Shown in pieces: positions 48,096-57,262 of a stretch of DNA of 64,000 bases. The translations under genes and the position numbers were made by a program. Position 1 is the first letter of the stretch. Every line of letters starts with the position of its first letter. The notes under the pieces were generated by a model, which was not told the origin of the DNA, did not search any database, and saw only the letters and a list, made by a program, of their open reading frames with translations. Source of the DNA: Dyella sp. C11 (GTDB lineage: Bacteria > Pseudomonadota > Gammaproteobacteria > Xanthomonadales > Rhodanobacteraceae); assembly GCF_003121485.1 (NCBI RefSeq), contig NZ_QAVX01000017.1, forward strand, positions 1 through 64,000, in the 5' to 3' direction.

Positions 48096-49004
48096 TTATC
48101 GGATAGCGGCGGTCAGCGCGTGTGCGGCTTCACCCGCAATCTCGTCCTGCACTTTCAGCTTGTCGTCCTGCGGGCGGTCGTACGTGGCCGACCAGATCAC
48201 GAAGCCATCGGACGCACGCACCAGTCGCGCGGCGACGCGCATGGTATTGCCCGACGTGCGCACGCTGCCATCGAGGATGTATGCCACGCCCAGCGTGCGG
48301 GCAATGTCCGCCACCTGCACCTGCTTGTCCTTGTAATAGAACGAGGACGTCGGCGCCGACACCTTCATGCCGGGAAAGCTGCTTAACTTGTCGATCAGTT
48401 CTTCGGTCATGCCGTCGGCGAACGGTTCCTCGTTCATCGCATCCGTCAGGTCCAGGAACGGCAGCACGGCGATGGTCTTGGGTGACACGGCGACGGCATG
48501 GGCAGTGGAACCCTGGCGCGTCAGCAGCCATGCGGGCAGCGCAATGCAAAGAAGTACGACGACAGCGGCCGCCATGATGGCGGGGCGTCGTTTGGCGTTG
48601 GCGGCAGGCATGGCCAGTGGCGCTGCCTGATCGGCCGCACCGGCAAATGCGGAGCCCTCTTCAGGCAACGCCTGGACACTGGCGATCAACCGGTATCCCC
48701 GGCGCGGCACGGTAGCGATATAGGCAGGCTGCTTCGGGTCGTCGCCCAGCAGGCGACGCAGGGCCGTCACAGCCTGGTACACCGAGTCGGGCGTGACGAT
48801 GACGCCGTTCCACACCTCGGCCAGCAACTCGTCGATGCTTACGACCTCACCTGCCCTGCCCGCCAGGCACAGCAGAAGCCGCATGGTGCGTGCCTCGAGC
48901 TTGACGGTGCTATCGCCGCGCACGATCTGGTCGGCCAGCGGATGGACGGTCCAGTCGCCGACGCGCAGCGTCGCCGTGGTGAGGCGCTCACTTCCAGTGG
49001 ACAT
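48096..49004 (-). CDS. CadC-type winged-helix regulator with TolB-like periplasmic domain
   Basis: Start ATG 49004 gives 302 residues. The winged helix (about 12-108) shows VGDWTVHPLADQIVRGDSTVKLEARTMRLLLCLA, VTPDSVYQAVTALRRLLGDD and YIATVPRRGYRLIA. A membrane helix (about 143-162) is followed by the TolB-like domain KTIAVLPFLDLTDAMNEEPFADGMTEELIDKLS to the end. It lacks the TPR region of the larger relative at 15.5-17.8 kb. DNA-binding membrane regulator; the signal and targets are unknown, the divergent YceI gene being a candidate. Confidence 0.9.
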   Translation of the reverse strand: MSTGSERLTTATLRVGDWTVHPLADQIVRGDSTVKLEARTMRLLLCLAGRAGEVVSIDELLAEVWNGVIVTPDSVYQAVTALRRLLGDDPKQPAYIATVPRRGYRLIASVQALPEEGSAFAGAADQAAPLAMPAANAKRRPAIMAAAVVVLLCIALPAWLLTRQGSTAHAVAVSPKTIAVLPFLDLTDAMNEEPFADGMTEELIDKLSSFPGMKVSAPTSSFYYKDKQVQVADIARTLGVAYILDGSVRTSGNTMRVAARLVRASDGFVIWSATYDRPQDDKLKVQDEIAGEAAHALTAAIR

Positions 49005-49226
49005 AAGTCCCGCCATGCATCGCCACGAAGGGGCAGCGTCGGGATATTCGCACCAAGCCCAGACACCCACAACCAAGCCTTTCGGCGGTTGATTCAGAAC
49101 TCTTCAGACCGTTTCAGGGCGTTTTTCAGGACTTCCCGGCCGCTCCGGGACCACTCTGGCGCCGCGGGTTGAAGCCCGTGCCGGATACCCAAGGGCGCCC
49201 CCGCGCGCCCCTTCAAGGAGCCCCTC

Positions 49227-49865
49227 ATGATTCGCCGTTTCGCCTTTGCCGTTGCTGCCGCCCTCGCCACCGCCCCGCTCTGGGCCACCACCTACACGCT
49301 GGAACCCAATCACACGCAGGGCACCGTTCGCTGGAGCCACCTCGACTTCTCCTACCCCACCGCCCAGTTCAGCCGCGTGGAAGGCACGCTGGATTTCGAC
49401 CCCATGATGCCGCCCCAGGCGTCGGTGATGGTCACCATTCCCATCGTCAACCTGACGAGCGGCATTCCCGATCTCGATGACGACCTGCGCTCGCCGGCCT
49501 TCTTCGACCTGGCCAAGTATCCGAACGCCACCTTCCACAGCACCCGGGTGGAAACCACGGCCATGGCCAACCAGCTGAAGGTGACGGGCGATCTCACTGT
49601 GCGTGGCATCACGAGGCCGGTGACGCTGGATGTGACCATCAACAAGGTAGGCACCACCCCGCGCATGCATATGCCGGCGGTGGGCTTCGACGCCCCCGCC
49701 ACGCTCAAGCGCGCGGAGTTCGGGCTGGGCAAGTTCGTGCCGCAGGTGAGCGACGAGGTGACACTGCACATCACCGCGCAAGGCGATGAGGCCACAGCGT
49801 ATGCGGCGCGCATGAAGGCCGACGCAGCCGAAGAAGCAGCGCAGGCGGCCGCTGCGAAAAAGTAG
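49227..49865 (+). CDS. YceI-family periplasmic lipocalin-like protein
   Basis: The 212-residue precursor has a signal peptide (MIRRFAFAVAAALATAPLWA) and the YceI domain: YTLEPNHTQGTVRWSHLDFS, FSRVEGTLDFDP, DLDDDLRSPAFFDLAKYPNATFHST and LTVRGITRPVTLDV. YceI proteins bind polyisoprenoid lipids in a beta-barrel. A lysine/alanine-rich helical tail (AARMKADAAEEAAQAAAAKK) extends the usual end. Ribosome site AAGGAG is good. The hairpin at 49877-49905 ends the unit. Confidence 0.92.
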   Translation: MIRRFAFAVAAALATAPLWATTYTLEPNHTQGTVRWSHLDFSYPTAQFSRVEGTLDFDPMMPPQASVMVTIPIVNLTSGIPDLDDDLRSPAFFDLAKYPNATFHSTRVETTAMANQLKVTGDLTVRGITRPVTLDVTINKVGTTPRMHMPAVGFDAPATLKRAEFGLGKFVPQVSDEVTLHITAQGDEATAYAARMKADAAEEAAQAAAAKK

Positions 49866-49876
49866 GCGCACATGAA

Positions 49877-49905
49877 ACAACGCCCGCCACGTCGGCGGGC
49901 GTTGT
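49877..49905. terminator. Terminator hairpin between convergent yceI-like and phosphatase genes
   Basis: ACAACGCCCGCC and GGCGGGCGTTGT are perfect 12-base arms around ACGTC. It lies 12 bases after the YceI stop and 19 bases from the phosphatase stop, so it can end both transcripts. Confidence 0.75.
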
Positions 49906-49923
49906 CATTCGAACGACCGGTGC

Positions 49924-50775
49924 TTAGCGCACGGCCACCGTCTGGCCCAGGCGGGCCTGCAAGGTCTTGATGTCGGCATCGCTCACGCCGATCTTGCGCA
50001 GGTAACCCTGTGCACCACCGTACTGCTTCTGCAAGGCATCCAGGAACTGCGCCATCGCTTCCGGCGGCGTGCCCATCAGCGGTGCCAGCGCCGGGTTCTG
50101 CTTGAGCATGGCGGCCGTCTGCGGCGCGGACATCATGGGCTTCAGGTAGTAGGCGGAGATGGCGTAGTTATGCACGATGTCGTCGTGCTTCACACCCGCC
50201 AGCGACAGCAGCAGCGCGGAGATCATGCCGGTGCGGTCCTTGCCGGCGCTGCAGTGGTAAAGCACGGCGCCATCCTTCTGCGCGGCCATGGTTTCGAACA
50301 CCTGCTTGAACTGCGGCTGGTCCTCGTCGAGTGCCTTCACGTACAGCACGCCCAGCGACGACGGCATGTGCGTCATGTCGAGCGGCTTGTCGCCCATCAG
50401 CGAAATGCGCACGTACTTGAAGCGTGGATCGTTGGCCAGCGCATCGGGCGCCTTGGTGGCTTCATCGGGGGTGCGCAGGTCGATGTCGAGCTTCACGCCG
50501 TGATCGGCCAGCGTGGACTTGTCGGCGTCGGTGACGCGCGCGAGATCCGCCGTGCGAACGAAGCGGCCCGTCGGCACGACAGCCTTGGCGCCCTTGAGGC
50601 CACCGAGGTCACGTGCATTGAGCGCCCCTTGCAGCGGCAGCAGGCGGGTGGCGTCGTCCTGGGCGGGCACCACTTCGCTGGCCGTGGCAACGGCAGTGGG
50701 CGCGGCGGCGGGCTGGGCCTGCTGCGCGATGGCGAAGGCAGGCATCAGGGCGAGCAGAAGAACAGTCTTTTTCAT
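49924..50775 (-). CDS. Secreted dual-specificity/tyrosine protein phosphatase
   Basis: ATG 50775 follows AAGGAAG and starts a signal peptide (MKKTVLLLALMPAFAIAQ). The 283-residue protein has ALNARDLGGL (family N-motif of MptpB-like phosphatases), KLDIDLRTPDE, and the P-loop HCSAGKDRTG with nucleophile Cys175 and Arg181. It could dephosphorylate phosphoproteins, phospholipids or inositol phosphates in the periplasm. It sits 38 bases downstream of the TonB receptor gene on the same strand, so uptake and dephosphorylation of one phosphorylated ligand is the attractive reading. Confidence 0.88.
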   Translation of the reverse strand: MKKTVLLLALMPAFAIAQQAQPAAAPTAVATASEVVPAQDDATRLLPLQGALNARDLGGLKGAKAVVPTGRFVRTADLARVTDADKSTLADHGVKLDIDLRTPDEATKAPDALANDPRFKYVRISLMGDKPLDMTHMPSSLGVLYVKALDEDQPQFKQVFETMAAQKDGAVLYHCSAGKDRTGMISALLLSLAGVKHDDIVHNYAISAYYLKPMMSAPQTAAMLKQNPALAPLMGTPPEAMAQFLDALQKQYGGAQGYLRKIGVSDADIKTLQARLGQTVAVR

Positions 50776-50813
50776 GGAACAGGCTTCCTTGGATCGGGCA
50801 CGCTGCCGTGCGA

Positions 50814-53291
50814 TCACTTGAGGTTGAACGACAGGGTGAGCATTTCGAAGCGCGGCTGGCCCGACAGGTAGGTCGGTGCCGAAGCGGCGACGCCCTTGTA
50901 CGCCACCGCATTGGTGGTGGTGCTGTAGACGTAACCGAGGTAGTGCTTGTCGAAGAGGTTGTTCACCGACAGGCGCAACTGCGGCTGGCCGAGCATGCCC
51001 CAGTCGCTGAAGGTGTAGCCGGCGTTGAAGTCGAACGTGGTGTAGCCGCCCACTTTCTCGGTGTTCAACAGGTCGCCGTAGCGCGCACCGTTGTACTTGC
51101 CGCTGAAACGCAGGAAGGCGTGGTCAAGATCGTATTCCAGCGACATGGCCAGCATGTTCTGCGGAATGCCCGCCATGCGCTTGCCATCGGTGGGCAACGC
51201 CACCGCGCCGTTCGCCGTGTTGGAGATGAAGTCATCCTGCTGCGTGGCATGCAGGTAGGTGTACGAGCCGTAGGCCGTCCAGTGCGGATCGAAACGCCAG
51301 CTGGCTTCGGACAGCAAACCGTACTGCTGCACGGCGCCGGCGTTGAAGTAGCTCAGCTGCAGGAACTCGTCGTAGTGCTGTGTCTGGTAGTTCTTGTAGT
51401 TCACGTCCAGCAGCGTGGTGCTGGCCATGAAGTTGCCTTCGTTGAAGCGCCAGCCCAGCTGGTTGGTCCAGGTGGTTTCCGGCTTCACGCGCTGCAGCGT
51501 GTCGATGTTGCTGGCGGTGTAGCTCCAGTACGCCTTGGCAATCGGCGGGCGGTAACCGGTGGACGAATGGAAGAAGAAGTTGTTGTTGTCATCGGGCGTG
51601 TACGACACGCCGATGTCGCCCTGCACCGTGCTGTAGTCCTCGTGGATCAGCACGCTCTGGTTGGTGACCACCGGATTGGGTGCGCGATACACCCCCGGCG
51701 TGCGGATGTAGTCGTCAATCGCCAGGTGGTTGTACGAAATGCCCGCGCTCGCCTTCCACTGCTCGTTGATGGTGTAGCTGTCGGCGAGATACGCCTTGCC
51801 CGAGGCCGACTTCACGTAATAGTTGTCATAGTCGATGGGCGTGCCGTCCGGCAGGCGGTAACGCGCGCTTTCCGACCAGCGATCCACCGGCAGGCCGTTG
51901 TCGCCGATGGCGCTGAGCGTGTACGGCTCGCTCTTGCGGTATTCCTCGTACCAGATGCCCGCGGTGACGTTGTTGTTGTCGCCGCTGTAATTGATCTTGG
52001 TGTTGATGCCCGGGCGCCAGATGTTGGAATACACGTACAGGTACGCAGGCACCGTATCCAGCGCGTCGCCGTCGTGGTTGAGGTCCACCGTCTGGCCCAC
52101 GTTGAGGCCGTACGGGCTCTTCACGTTTTCAGACAGGTAGATGGCGCCGCCGCTGCCGCCCTGCTTGGCCATGTAGAAGTACGGAATCACCGAGAGGTTG
52201 ATCCTGTCGGCCAGCTGGAATTCGCCGTCCGCCGAGATGTAGCTCACCTCGCTCTTGTTGTTCTGCAAGCCGACGTAGCTATTGGCGGTGGCCAGCTGCG
52301 CCACGGCGTTGTCGGCCTTGCCCGGCGTGGTGGTGTACTGCGGCGCGACGTCGCTGTAGCCGTAATCCCAGCCGTACTTCTCGAACTGCGCCTTGGTCGG
52401 CATGAAGTAGTTGTTGCCGATGGTGCGCAGGTACATCGCCGTCATGCTGATGCTGTTCTGGCCGCCCAGGTCCAGCACCGACTTGGCCTGCACGCGCGAA
52501 CTGCTCAGCTCGCCCGGACCCTGCCAGATGCCCGACGTGGTGCGCGAGAACGACACCCACGAACGCAGCGGGCCGGTCTGCCCCGTATCCAGTCGCACAA
52601 AGCCCTTGCGCACATCGTTGTTGCCAATGCTGCCTTCCACGTACAGCTCCGGCGTGGCCGACGGCTGGCGCGTGATCAGGCTGATGTGACCGCCTTCGGC
52701 GCTGATCGACGGTGCGTCGATGTCCGACAGGCCTGCAGCAACGTTGAGGTCGTCGACGTTCTGCGTGTCACCAAGGAAGGTCGGGTAGATGTTGTAGTCG
52801 GCCGCTTCGTTCATCGGCACGCCATCGAGCGTGTACGACAGGCGGCTGCCGTCGAAGCCGTTGACCATGAAGCCCGTGGTCGCGGTGAGGCCGGCGGGGT
52901 CGGAACTGGACACGAACACGCCGGGAATCGAGGACATCGCCTGCACCGGGTCCTGCACGGCGGACATCTTGCGCAGTGCCTGCGCGGTGAGATCGGACTC
53001 GGCCTTGTCGGCGTTTTCGGGCGACATCAAGCCACCGGAATTCACCGCGGCGTTCACGTTCACCACTTCCAGCGAGGTCATCGACTGACCGGAACGCACA
53101 CCCTGGTTCTTGGCGTTGCCGGCGGATGCGTCAGGTGCCGCCGCGCCATCGGCCGATGCCGGCGCGGGCGTTGCCGTGGTGTTTGCCGAAGGGCCGTGCG
53201 AACCCGCGTCCTGCGCGTGCACTGCGTTGATCCCGGCCACGATGCACAAGGCCAGAAGCGAGTGTTTCAGTACGGTCCTGCTGTCGACCAT
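50814..53291 (-). CDS. TonB-dependent outer-membrane receptor
   Basis: The 825-residue precursor has a signal peptide ending VHAQ and a low-complexity Ala/Pro/Thr/Gly linker. The TonB box region is MTSLEVVNVNAAVNSGG, with a plug domain (MSSIPGVFVSS, DGVPMNEAADYNIYPTFLGD, ISAEGGHISLITRQPS) and a barrel ending LTLSFNLK. Distal barrel shows the usual NNLFDKHYLGYVYS motif. First gene of a unit with the secreted phosphatase; divergent from the TetR gene at 53569. The substrate is likely a phosphorylated organic compound, by context only. Confidence 0.92.
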   Translation of the reverse strand: MVDSRTVLKHSLLALCIVAGINAVHAQDAGSHGPSANTTATPAPASADGAAAPDASAGNAKNQGVRSGQSMTSLEVVNVNAAVNSGGLMSPENADKAESDLTAQALRKMSAVQDPVQAMSSIPGVFVSSSDPAGLTATTGFMVNGFDGSRLSYTLDGVPMNEAADYNIYPTFLGDTQNVDDLNVAAGLSDIDAPSISAEGGHISLITRQPSATPELYVEGSIGNNDVRKGFVRLDTGQTGPLRSWVSFSRTTSGIWQGPGELSSSRVQAKSVLDLGGQNSISMTAMYLRTIGNNYFMPTKAQFEKYGWDYGYSDVAPQYTTTPGKADNAVAQLATANSYVGLQNNKSEVSYISADGEFQLADRINLSVIPYFYMAKQGGSGGAIYLSENVKSPYGLNVGQTVDLNHDGDALDTVPAYLYVYSNIWRPGINTKINYSGDNNNVTAGIWYEEYRKSEPYTLSAIGDNGLPVDRWSESARYRLPDGTPIDYDNYYVKSASGKAYLADSYTINEQWKASAGISYNHLAIDDYIRTPGVYRAPNPVVTNQSVLIHEDYSTVQGDIGVSYTPDDNNNFFFHSSTGYRPPIAKAYWSYTASNIDTLQRVKPETTWTNQLGWRFNEGNFMASTTLLDVNYKNYQTQHYDEFLQLSYFNAGAVQQYGLLSEASWRFDPHWTAYGSYTYLHATQQDDFISNTANGAVALPTDGKRMAGIPQNMLAMSLEYDLDHAFLRFSGKYNGARYGDLLNTEKVGGYTTFDFNAGYTFSDWGMLGQPQLRLSVNNLFDKHYLGYVYSTTTNAVAYKGVAASAPTYLSGQPRFEMLTLSFNLK

Positions 53292-53475
53292 GGGTCATCC
53301 CGATTGTGTTGTGTGGATGCCGAGGGCAGCAGAGCCCCGCCCCGCAGGCCGTTGGCCACGCAGGTGTGACGTTTGCTGTTCCCCTTCCGGGCAGGCTTAC
53401 CCGGCGATCACCGCCGGCATGGATAGATGCCGTGACAGTGGTTGGCGAGCGGATTCTGGGAACCGAGCATGACAA

Positions 53476-53495
53476 GTGAATGACTATTCATTCAC
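53476..53495. promoter_or_regulatory. Perfect 20-base inverted repeat, TetR-type operator
   Basis: GTGAATGACTATTCATTCAC has perfect 8-base arms around CTAT. It lies between the divergent TonB-receptor gene and TetR gene, 74 bases before the TetR start. Form and place match known TetR/AcrR operators of the GAATGA-N4-TCATTC type. Confidence 0.75.
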
Positions 53496-53568
53496 TGTTT
53501 GTTCGAGACGTCGAAGCTGACACAATGCGCGCCGGGAATGCGCATCAGGGAAGCCAGGGGGAAGCCAC

Positions 53569-54201
53569 GTGACGTCGACCACCAACCGCCGCAGCAGCAA
53601 GACGAACGCCGAGGAACACGGCGCCGCGCAACGCACTCGCATCCTGGCCGCCGCACGCCAGCGCTTCATCGAGCAGGGCTTCCACGCCGCCACCATGGAA
53701 AGCATTGCCCAGCAGGCGGGCGTGAGCACGGGCCTGAGCTATCGCTACTTCCAGAACAAGCGTGCGCTGGTGCTGGCGATGATCGAACAGAACCTGGAAG
53801 AAGATCGCCGCAACCTGCAAAGCCTGTCGCCCACTGCCAGCCTCGCCGGCTTCGTCGACGACCTGGCCATGATGTTTTCCCAGCGCGACGCCGATGCACG
53901 CAGCGCCGTGCTGTTCTCCGAAATCACCGCCGCGGCCACGCGCGATCCGGAAATCGGCAAGGCACTGGAACACGCCGAAGCCGTGGCCCGCGAAGACTTC
54001 ATCCACTGGCTGAAGGAACGCGATGCGGCCATGGGCATCACCAGCACCATCGAGGAATTGCGCGTGCGCGAGCTGGCGATGCGCTGCATCTTCTTTGGCC
54101 TGATCGTGCGCAGCACGCGCGAACCGGATCAGGACGTGGAACAACTGAAAGTGATGCTGCGTCGCGTGCTGCCGCTGGTGATGCACGACGACGGCACCTG
54201 A
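53569..54201 (+). CDS. TetR-family transcriptional regulator
   Basis: The start is GTG 53569 after AGGGGGAA. The 210-residue protein has RILAAARQRFIEQGFHAAT, MESIAQQAGVSTGLSYRYF and QNKRALVLAMIEQNLEED, a full TetR HTH; the long C-terminal domain is helical. Divergent from the TonB receptor plus phosphatase unit, with the inverted repeat at 53476-53495 between them, so repression of that unit and of itself is very likely. Confidence 0.93.
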   Translation: MTSTTNRRSSKTNAEEHGAAQRTRILAAARQRFIEQGFHAATMESIAQQAGVSTGLSYRYFQNKRALVLAMIEQNLEEDRRNLQSLSPTASLAGFVDDLAMMFSQRDADARSAVLFSEITAAATRDPEIGKALEHAEAVAREDFIHWLKERDAAMGITSTIEELRVRELAMRCIFFGLIVRSTREPDQDVEQLKVMLRRVLPLVMHDDGT

Positions 54202-54202
54202 A

Positions 54203-54233
54203 GGCAGCGAGCGCCGTTAAGCGCTCGCCTGCC
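54203..54233. terminator. Hairpin after the TetR gene, between convergent genes
   Basis: CGAGCGC (54208-54214) and GCGCTCG (54221-54227) form a 7-base stem around CGTTAA, extended by GGCAG/CTGCC with one bulge. It begins 2 bases after the TetR stop and ends 8 bases before the convergent gene's stop. Confidence 0.6.
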
Positions 54234-54240
54234 CTGCCCG

Positions 54241-54684
54241 TCAGGTGTTCTTGATCGTCGGGTTGGGATTGCTGGAGTGACCGCAACCGAACGTGAGCGG
54301 CACGCCGAAGACCTTGTTGCCGAACTTGGCGAACAGCTGGTAATGCCACATGCCTTCGCTGTGCTTGTCGTGGTGATGGTTGTGGATGCTGATCCGGTGT
54401 TTTCCTTCCGCGCGCAGGTCCCGAAAAATCCGGCCAGTCGGCTTGCGGATCAGCCACGTGAAGCCCGGGTTGTCCAGATCGTCGAGCGCGCAGAATCTGC
54501 CACCCGCGGCATTGCCGGTGAGCGTCCAGGTAATGGTGTGCGGACCGCCTTCGCTGGCGGTTTTATCGAACGCGTGGTGACGCTTCTTGCCGCGGATCAC
54601 GAGGTGGTTGTACTCCTCGTCGCGGTCGAGATCGTAGTAGAGCTCCACGTTGATCTCGACGTTGCTGGGGTTGCTCAGCTTCAT
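54241..54684 (-). CDS. Protein of unknown function, cytosolic
   Basis: The 147-residue protein begins MKLSNPSNVEINVELYYDLD and is beta-rich, with a His-rich patch (ISIHNHHHDKHSEGMWHYQLFAKFG) and conserved-looking aromatic residues near the C-terminus. No signal peptide or membrane helix. I do not recognise the family. It lies 68 bases downstream of the TIR gene on the same strand, so it may belong to that transcription unit; that is uncertain. Confidence 0.6.
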   Translation of the reverse strand: MKLSNPSNVEINVELYYDLDRDEEYNHLVIRGKKRHHAFDKTASEGGPHTITWTLTGNAAGGRFCALDDLDNPGFTWLIRKPTGRIFRDLRAEGKHRISIHNHHHDKHSEGMWHYQLFAKFGNKVFGVPLTFGCGHSSNPNPTIKNT

Positions 54685-54752
54685 GGCTCACTCCCGTCAG
54701 TGAAGGATGGCGCTCCTTGCCGGCGAGTGCTCCCACCATCTGGCCGCCCCGG

Positions 54753-56927
54753 TCAGCCAGGTGTGTCATTGCGATTGTTCTGCGCCAGCAGCCGCTTCTG
54801 GAAATCGGCGTTGACGGGATACGCCATATGCTGGCGACGCAGGAAGGCGAGCCATTCGGCATCGCGATACCCGCTGCTCCACAGTTGTTGTACGAGCGGC
54901 TGCGCTGCTACGTCATGCCCCAGCGCAAGGCGAGCCTGTGCTTCGCGCGCCACCAGACGAGGATCGTTGCCACCGCCCAGCTGCCCGCGTGCCAGCGCAA
55001 TCACGTTGGCGCGCCATGACTCAGCGTCAGCTTGATTCGCACTGCTGGCAGCGAGCAGCAACTGCGCATCCATGCTGTCGAGCACGAGGGACCGCTCGTG
55101 CGGCTGCTTGGCCAGCAAGGGCTTGAGTACGTCCATCGCCACCAATGCCTGCGCATGCGCCTCGTCTGCGTGGCCTGAAGCCAGGGTCTCGGCAGCCTGT
55201 TCGTTCAAGGCTTCGGCGCGGAAGCGCTGCAGCAGCGCATCCGTCGGGCTTTCCTGCGCGAGCTTCGTGGCGATGGCAACGGATTTGGCCGTCCATTCCT
55301 TCGCAGAAGCAAGGTCGCCATTGAGGCGCTTGAGGCGCGCCAGCTGCGTGGCACCCCGCGACACGTCCTCCTGAAATCCGTCGTTGTCCGGGTTGTCGGC
55401 CACCAGATGTTCGGCCATGTCCACCGATTGCTGCAGATGATGCATGCCATCGTCGTCAGCACCGGCCAGCGCCAGCGTTCGACCCAGGATGGCCCGGACG
55501 CCGAGCATCGCATCGCGCTGGTTGATGTCGTCGGGGTGCTTCGCGGCCAGCGCCGTCTCGATGGCATCGTCCGCGGCGTATTCCTCGATGGCCCGCGCAA
55601 GGTCGCCGCGCAGCAATGCCAGCTTGCCGATATTGTTGTGCGCACCGCCCAGTTCGGACGTCCATTCAGCGCGCGATGGATCGATGGCAACCAGTTTCCC
55701 CGAGAGTGCCAGCGCACTTGCATAGGGCGCCGCGGCGTCGTCGAGATGGCCTTGCGCTTCCAGTACGTGGCCAAGGTTGTTGTCGAGCATTTCCAGCCCG
55801 AACAGCCAGTCCGGATCATCGTGGGCGTAGGGCGCGGCGCGCTCCAGCACGTGTTTTCCGGCATCGAAATTGATCTTCGCCTTTTCCAGCTCGCCCTCGA
55901 ACCAGTGGGATTGCCCGATGAAGGACAGCAGGCGCGCCCACTGCACTTGCCGCGGAACATCGGCGGGGGCTTTCTCCGCCAGCGAAGCGGCCAGACGCGC
56001 AGCGGCCTCGAACGAGACGATGGCCTCCGCCAGATGCCCCTGCTCACGCTGCACGGCGCCAATCTTCTCCATCGCCTTCACGCGATGCGCCAGCACCTGG
56101 TCGGTCACATCGTTGGTGGGCATGGACGCGAAATACTTCATCGCGCGATCGTCGACATCTTCCATGATGTCCAGTCGCTCGACCTGGTGCAGCTTGTCGC
56201 TGAGGTCACCGAGCATGAAATCCACCAGATCTTCCGCCTGATGCTGACGACGCTCTGCATCCGCGCGCGCCAACTCCGCCGCGTGGCGCGCCTTTGTCGC
56301 CACGATGGCCAACGCACCGGTCACCATCGCCACCAGCAATGCGGCTGCGGTGATCAAGGTCAGCCGACGATTGCGTCGTTGCAGTTCGCGCCGCTTCAGG
56401 CTGTCGAAACTCACGTCCAGCAGGCCGGCGAGCAGCTTCAGCTTGGCATTGCGACGCCCGTCCTTGCCCGCACGAACATCCGCGGCAATGGGCTCGATTG
56501 GCGTTGCACCGGAACGCAGTGCAGGCGCGAAACACTCCTGCCCCTCCACGCCCGGCTCGCCATCCACGATCAGGCAGAAGATGCGTCCCCCGTGCCCGAG
56601 CTGCTGGTAGGCCAGCACCTCCTGCTGCACCCAGCGCGACGCAGCCGACGCGGGCGAACAGATGACGATGAGGTTGGCCGATTGCGCCAGCGCTTCACGC
56701 ACCTTGGAACCGAGGTCGTTGGCGCTGGCCAGCTCCTCGCGATCACGAAAAATGGGAGTGAGCCGCCGCGGCGTGATGCCCGCCGCCGTGCGAACGCCGA
56801 CGAGGCGCGACGGCACGCGATAGGTTTCAAGGCTCCGGTGCAGCCAGCCTGCCCAGGACGCATCCCGATGGCTGTAGCTGATGAACGCGCGATACCGGAA
56901 GGCCGGTGTCGCCGGGGACTGCCTCAT
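54753..56927 (-). CDS. TIR-domain protein with transmembrane helix, coiled coil and TPR repeats
   Basis: From ATG 56927 (AAGGCG upstream) the protein is 724 residues. The TIR domain (about 10-150) has YRAFISYSHRDASWAGWL, PIFRDREELASANDL and LIVICSPASAASRWVQQEVLAY, with Trp99-x-x-x-Glu103. That WxxxE matches the catalytic Glu context of SARM1 (WVHKE), so NAD+ cleavage or cyclisation is plausible. A membrane helix (189-210), a charged coiled coil (212-236) and TPR-like helices (about 290-690) follow. It is head to head with a SLOG-like membrane protein, the arrangement that suggests a signal maker and a signal receiver. Confidence 0.85.
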   Translation of the reverse strand: MRQSPATPAFRYRAFISYSHRDASWAGWLHRSLETYRVPSRLVGVRTAAGITPRRLTPIFRDREELASANDLGSKVREALAQSANLIVICSPASAASRWVQQEVLAYQQLGHGGRIFCLIVDGEPGVEGQECFAPALRSGATPIEPIAADVRAGKDGRRNAKLKLLAGLLDVSFDSLKRRELQRRNRRLTLITAAALLVAMVTGALAIVATKARHAAELARADAERRQHQAEDLVDFMLGDLSDKLHQVERLDIMEDVDDRAMKYFASMPTNDVTDQVLAHRVKAMEKIGAVQREQGHLAEAIVSFEAAARLAASLAEKAPADVPRQVQWARLLSFIGQSHWFEGELEKAKINFDAGKHVLERAAPYAHDDPDWLFGLEMLDNNLGHVLEAQGHLDDAAAPYASALALSGKLVAIDPSRAEWTSELGGAHNNIGKLALLRGDLARAIEEYAADDAIETALAAKHPDDINQRDAMLGVRAILGRTLALAGADDDGMHHLQQSVDMAEHLVADNPDNDGFQEDVSRGATQLARLKRLNGDLASAKEWTAKSVAIATKLAQESPTDALLQRFRAEALNEQAAETLASGHADEAHAQALVAMDVLKPLLAKQPHERSLVLDSMDAQLLLAASSANQADAESWRANVIALARGQLGGGNDPRLVAREAQARLALGHDVAAQPLVQQLWSSGYRDAEWLAFLRRQHMAYPVNADFQKRLLAQNNRNDTPG

Positions 56928-57062
56928 GGCGCCTTGCACTCCGAAAGGAGGCTGGGGCCATCCTGGCCGCGACAGTCTTGTGGCTTGGGGCCGGCAGGCA
57001 TCCGGTGAGTCGACCGGCCAGGAATGGCAGCCCCCTCTGCCCATCGCAAGATCCTACCATAA

Positions 57063-57078
57063 TGTGAATTGCATCACA
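57063..57078. promoter_or_regulatory. Perfect CRP/Clp binding site TGTGA-N6-TCACA
   Basis: TGTGAATTGCATCACA matches the CRP consensus core exactly. Xanthomonadales use Clp, a c-di-GMP-responsive CRP homologue, with the same core. It lies about 136 bases upstream of the TIR start and 239 bases upstream of the SLOG-like start, so it could control either. Confidence 0.7.
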
Positions 57079-57152
57079 TTTTTGGTGCTAGGCTGATTCG
57101 GCAGTGCTGGGGTCGGGGAAAGGGAACGCGGCGGTGCGAACGGCTTTTGCTT

Positions 57153-57262
57153 GTCACTCCCGCGAAAGCAGGGGGCCAGCGTCGTTGGCTGCATGCCAAA
57201 GGCGCTGGATGACCGGCCCTTCGGCCCTTTAAAAGCGCTTCCTGCTTTCGCAGGGACGACGG
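57153..57262. repeat. Xanthomonadales-type palindromic repeat (copy 3, diverged)
   Basis: GTCACTCCCGCGAAAGCAGG at the left pairs with CCTGCTTTCGCAGGGACGAC at the right. Between them are CCAGCG/CGCTGG and GGCCCTTCGGCCC dyads. It is the same family as the copies at 36.6 and 47.4 kb, with more base changes. Confidence 0.75.

Noticed and set aside
50808-53369. Very long plus-strand open frame (853 codons) opposite the TonB receptor gene
   Set aside because: It is antisense to a clear receptor gene, has His/Val/Arg-rich low-complexity translation, no ribosome site and no family features; typical of GC-rich mirror frames.
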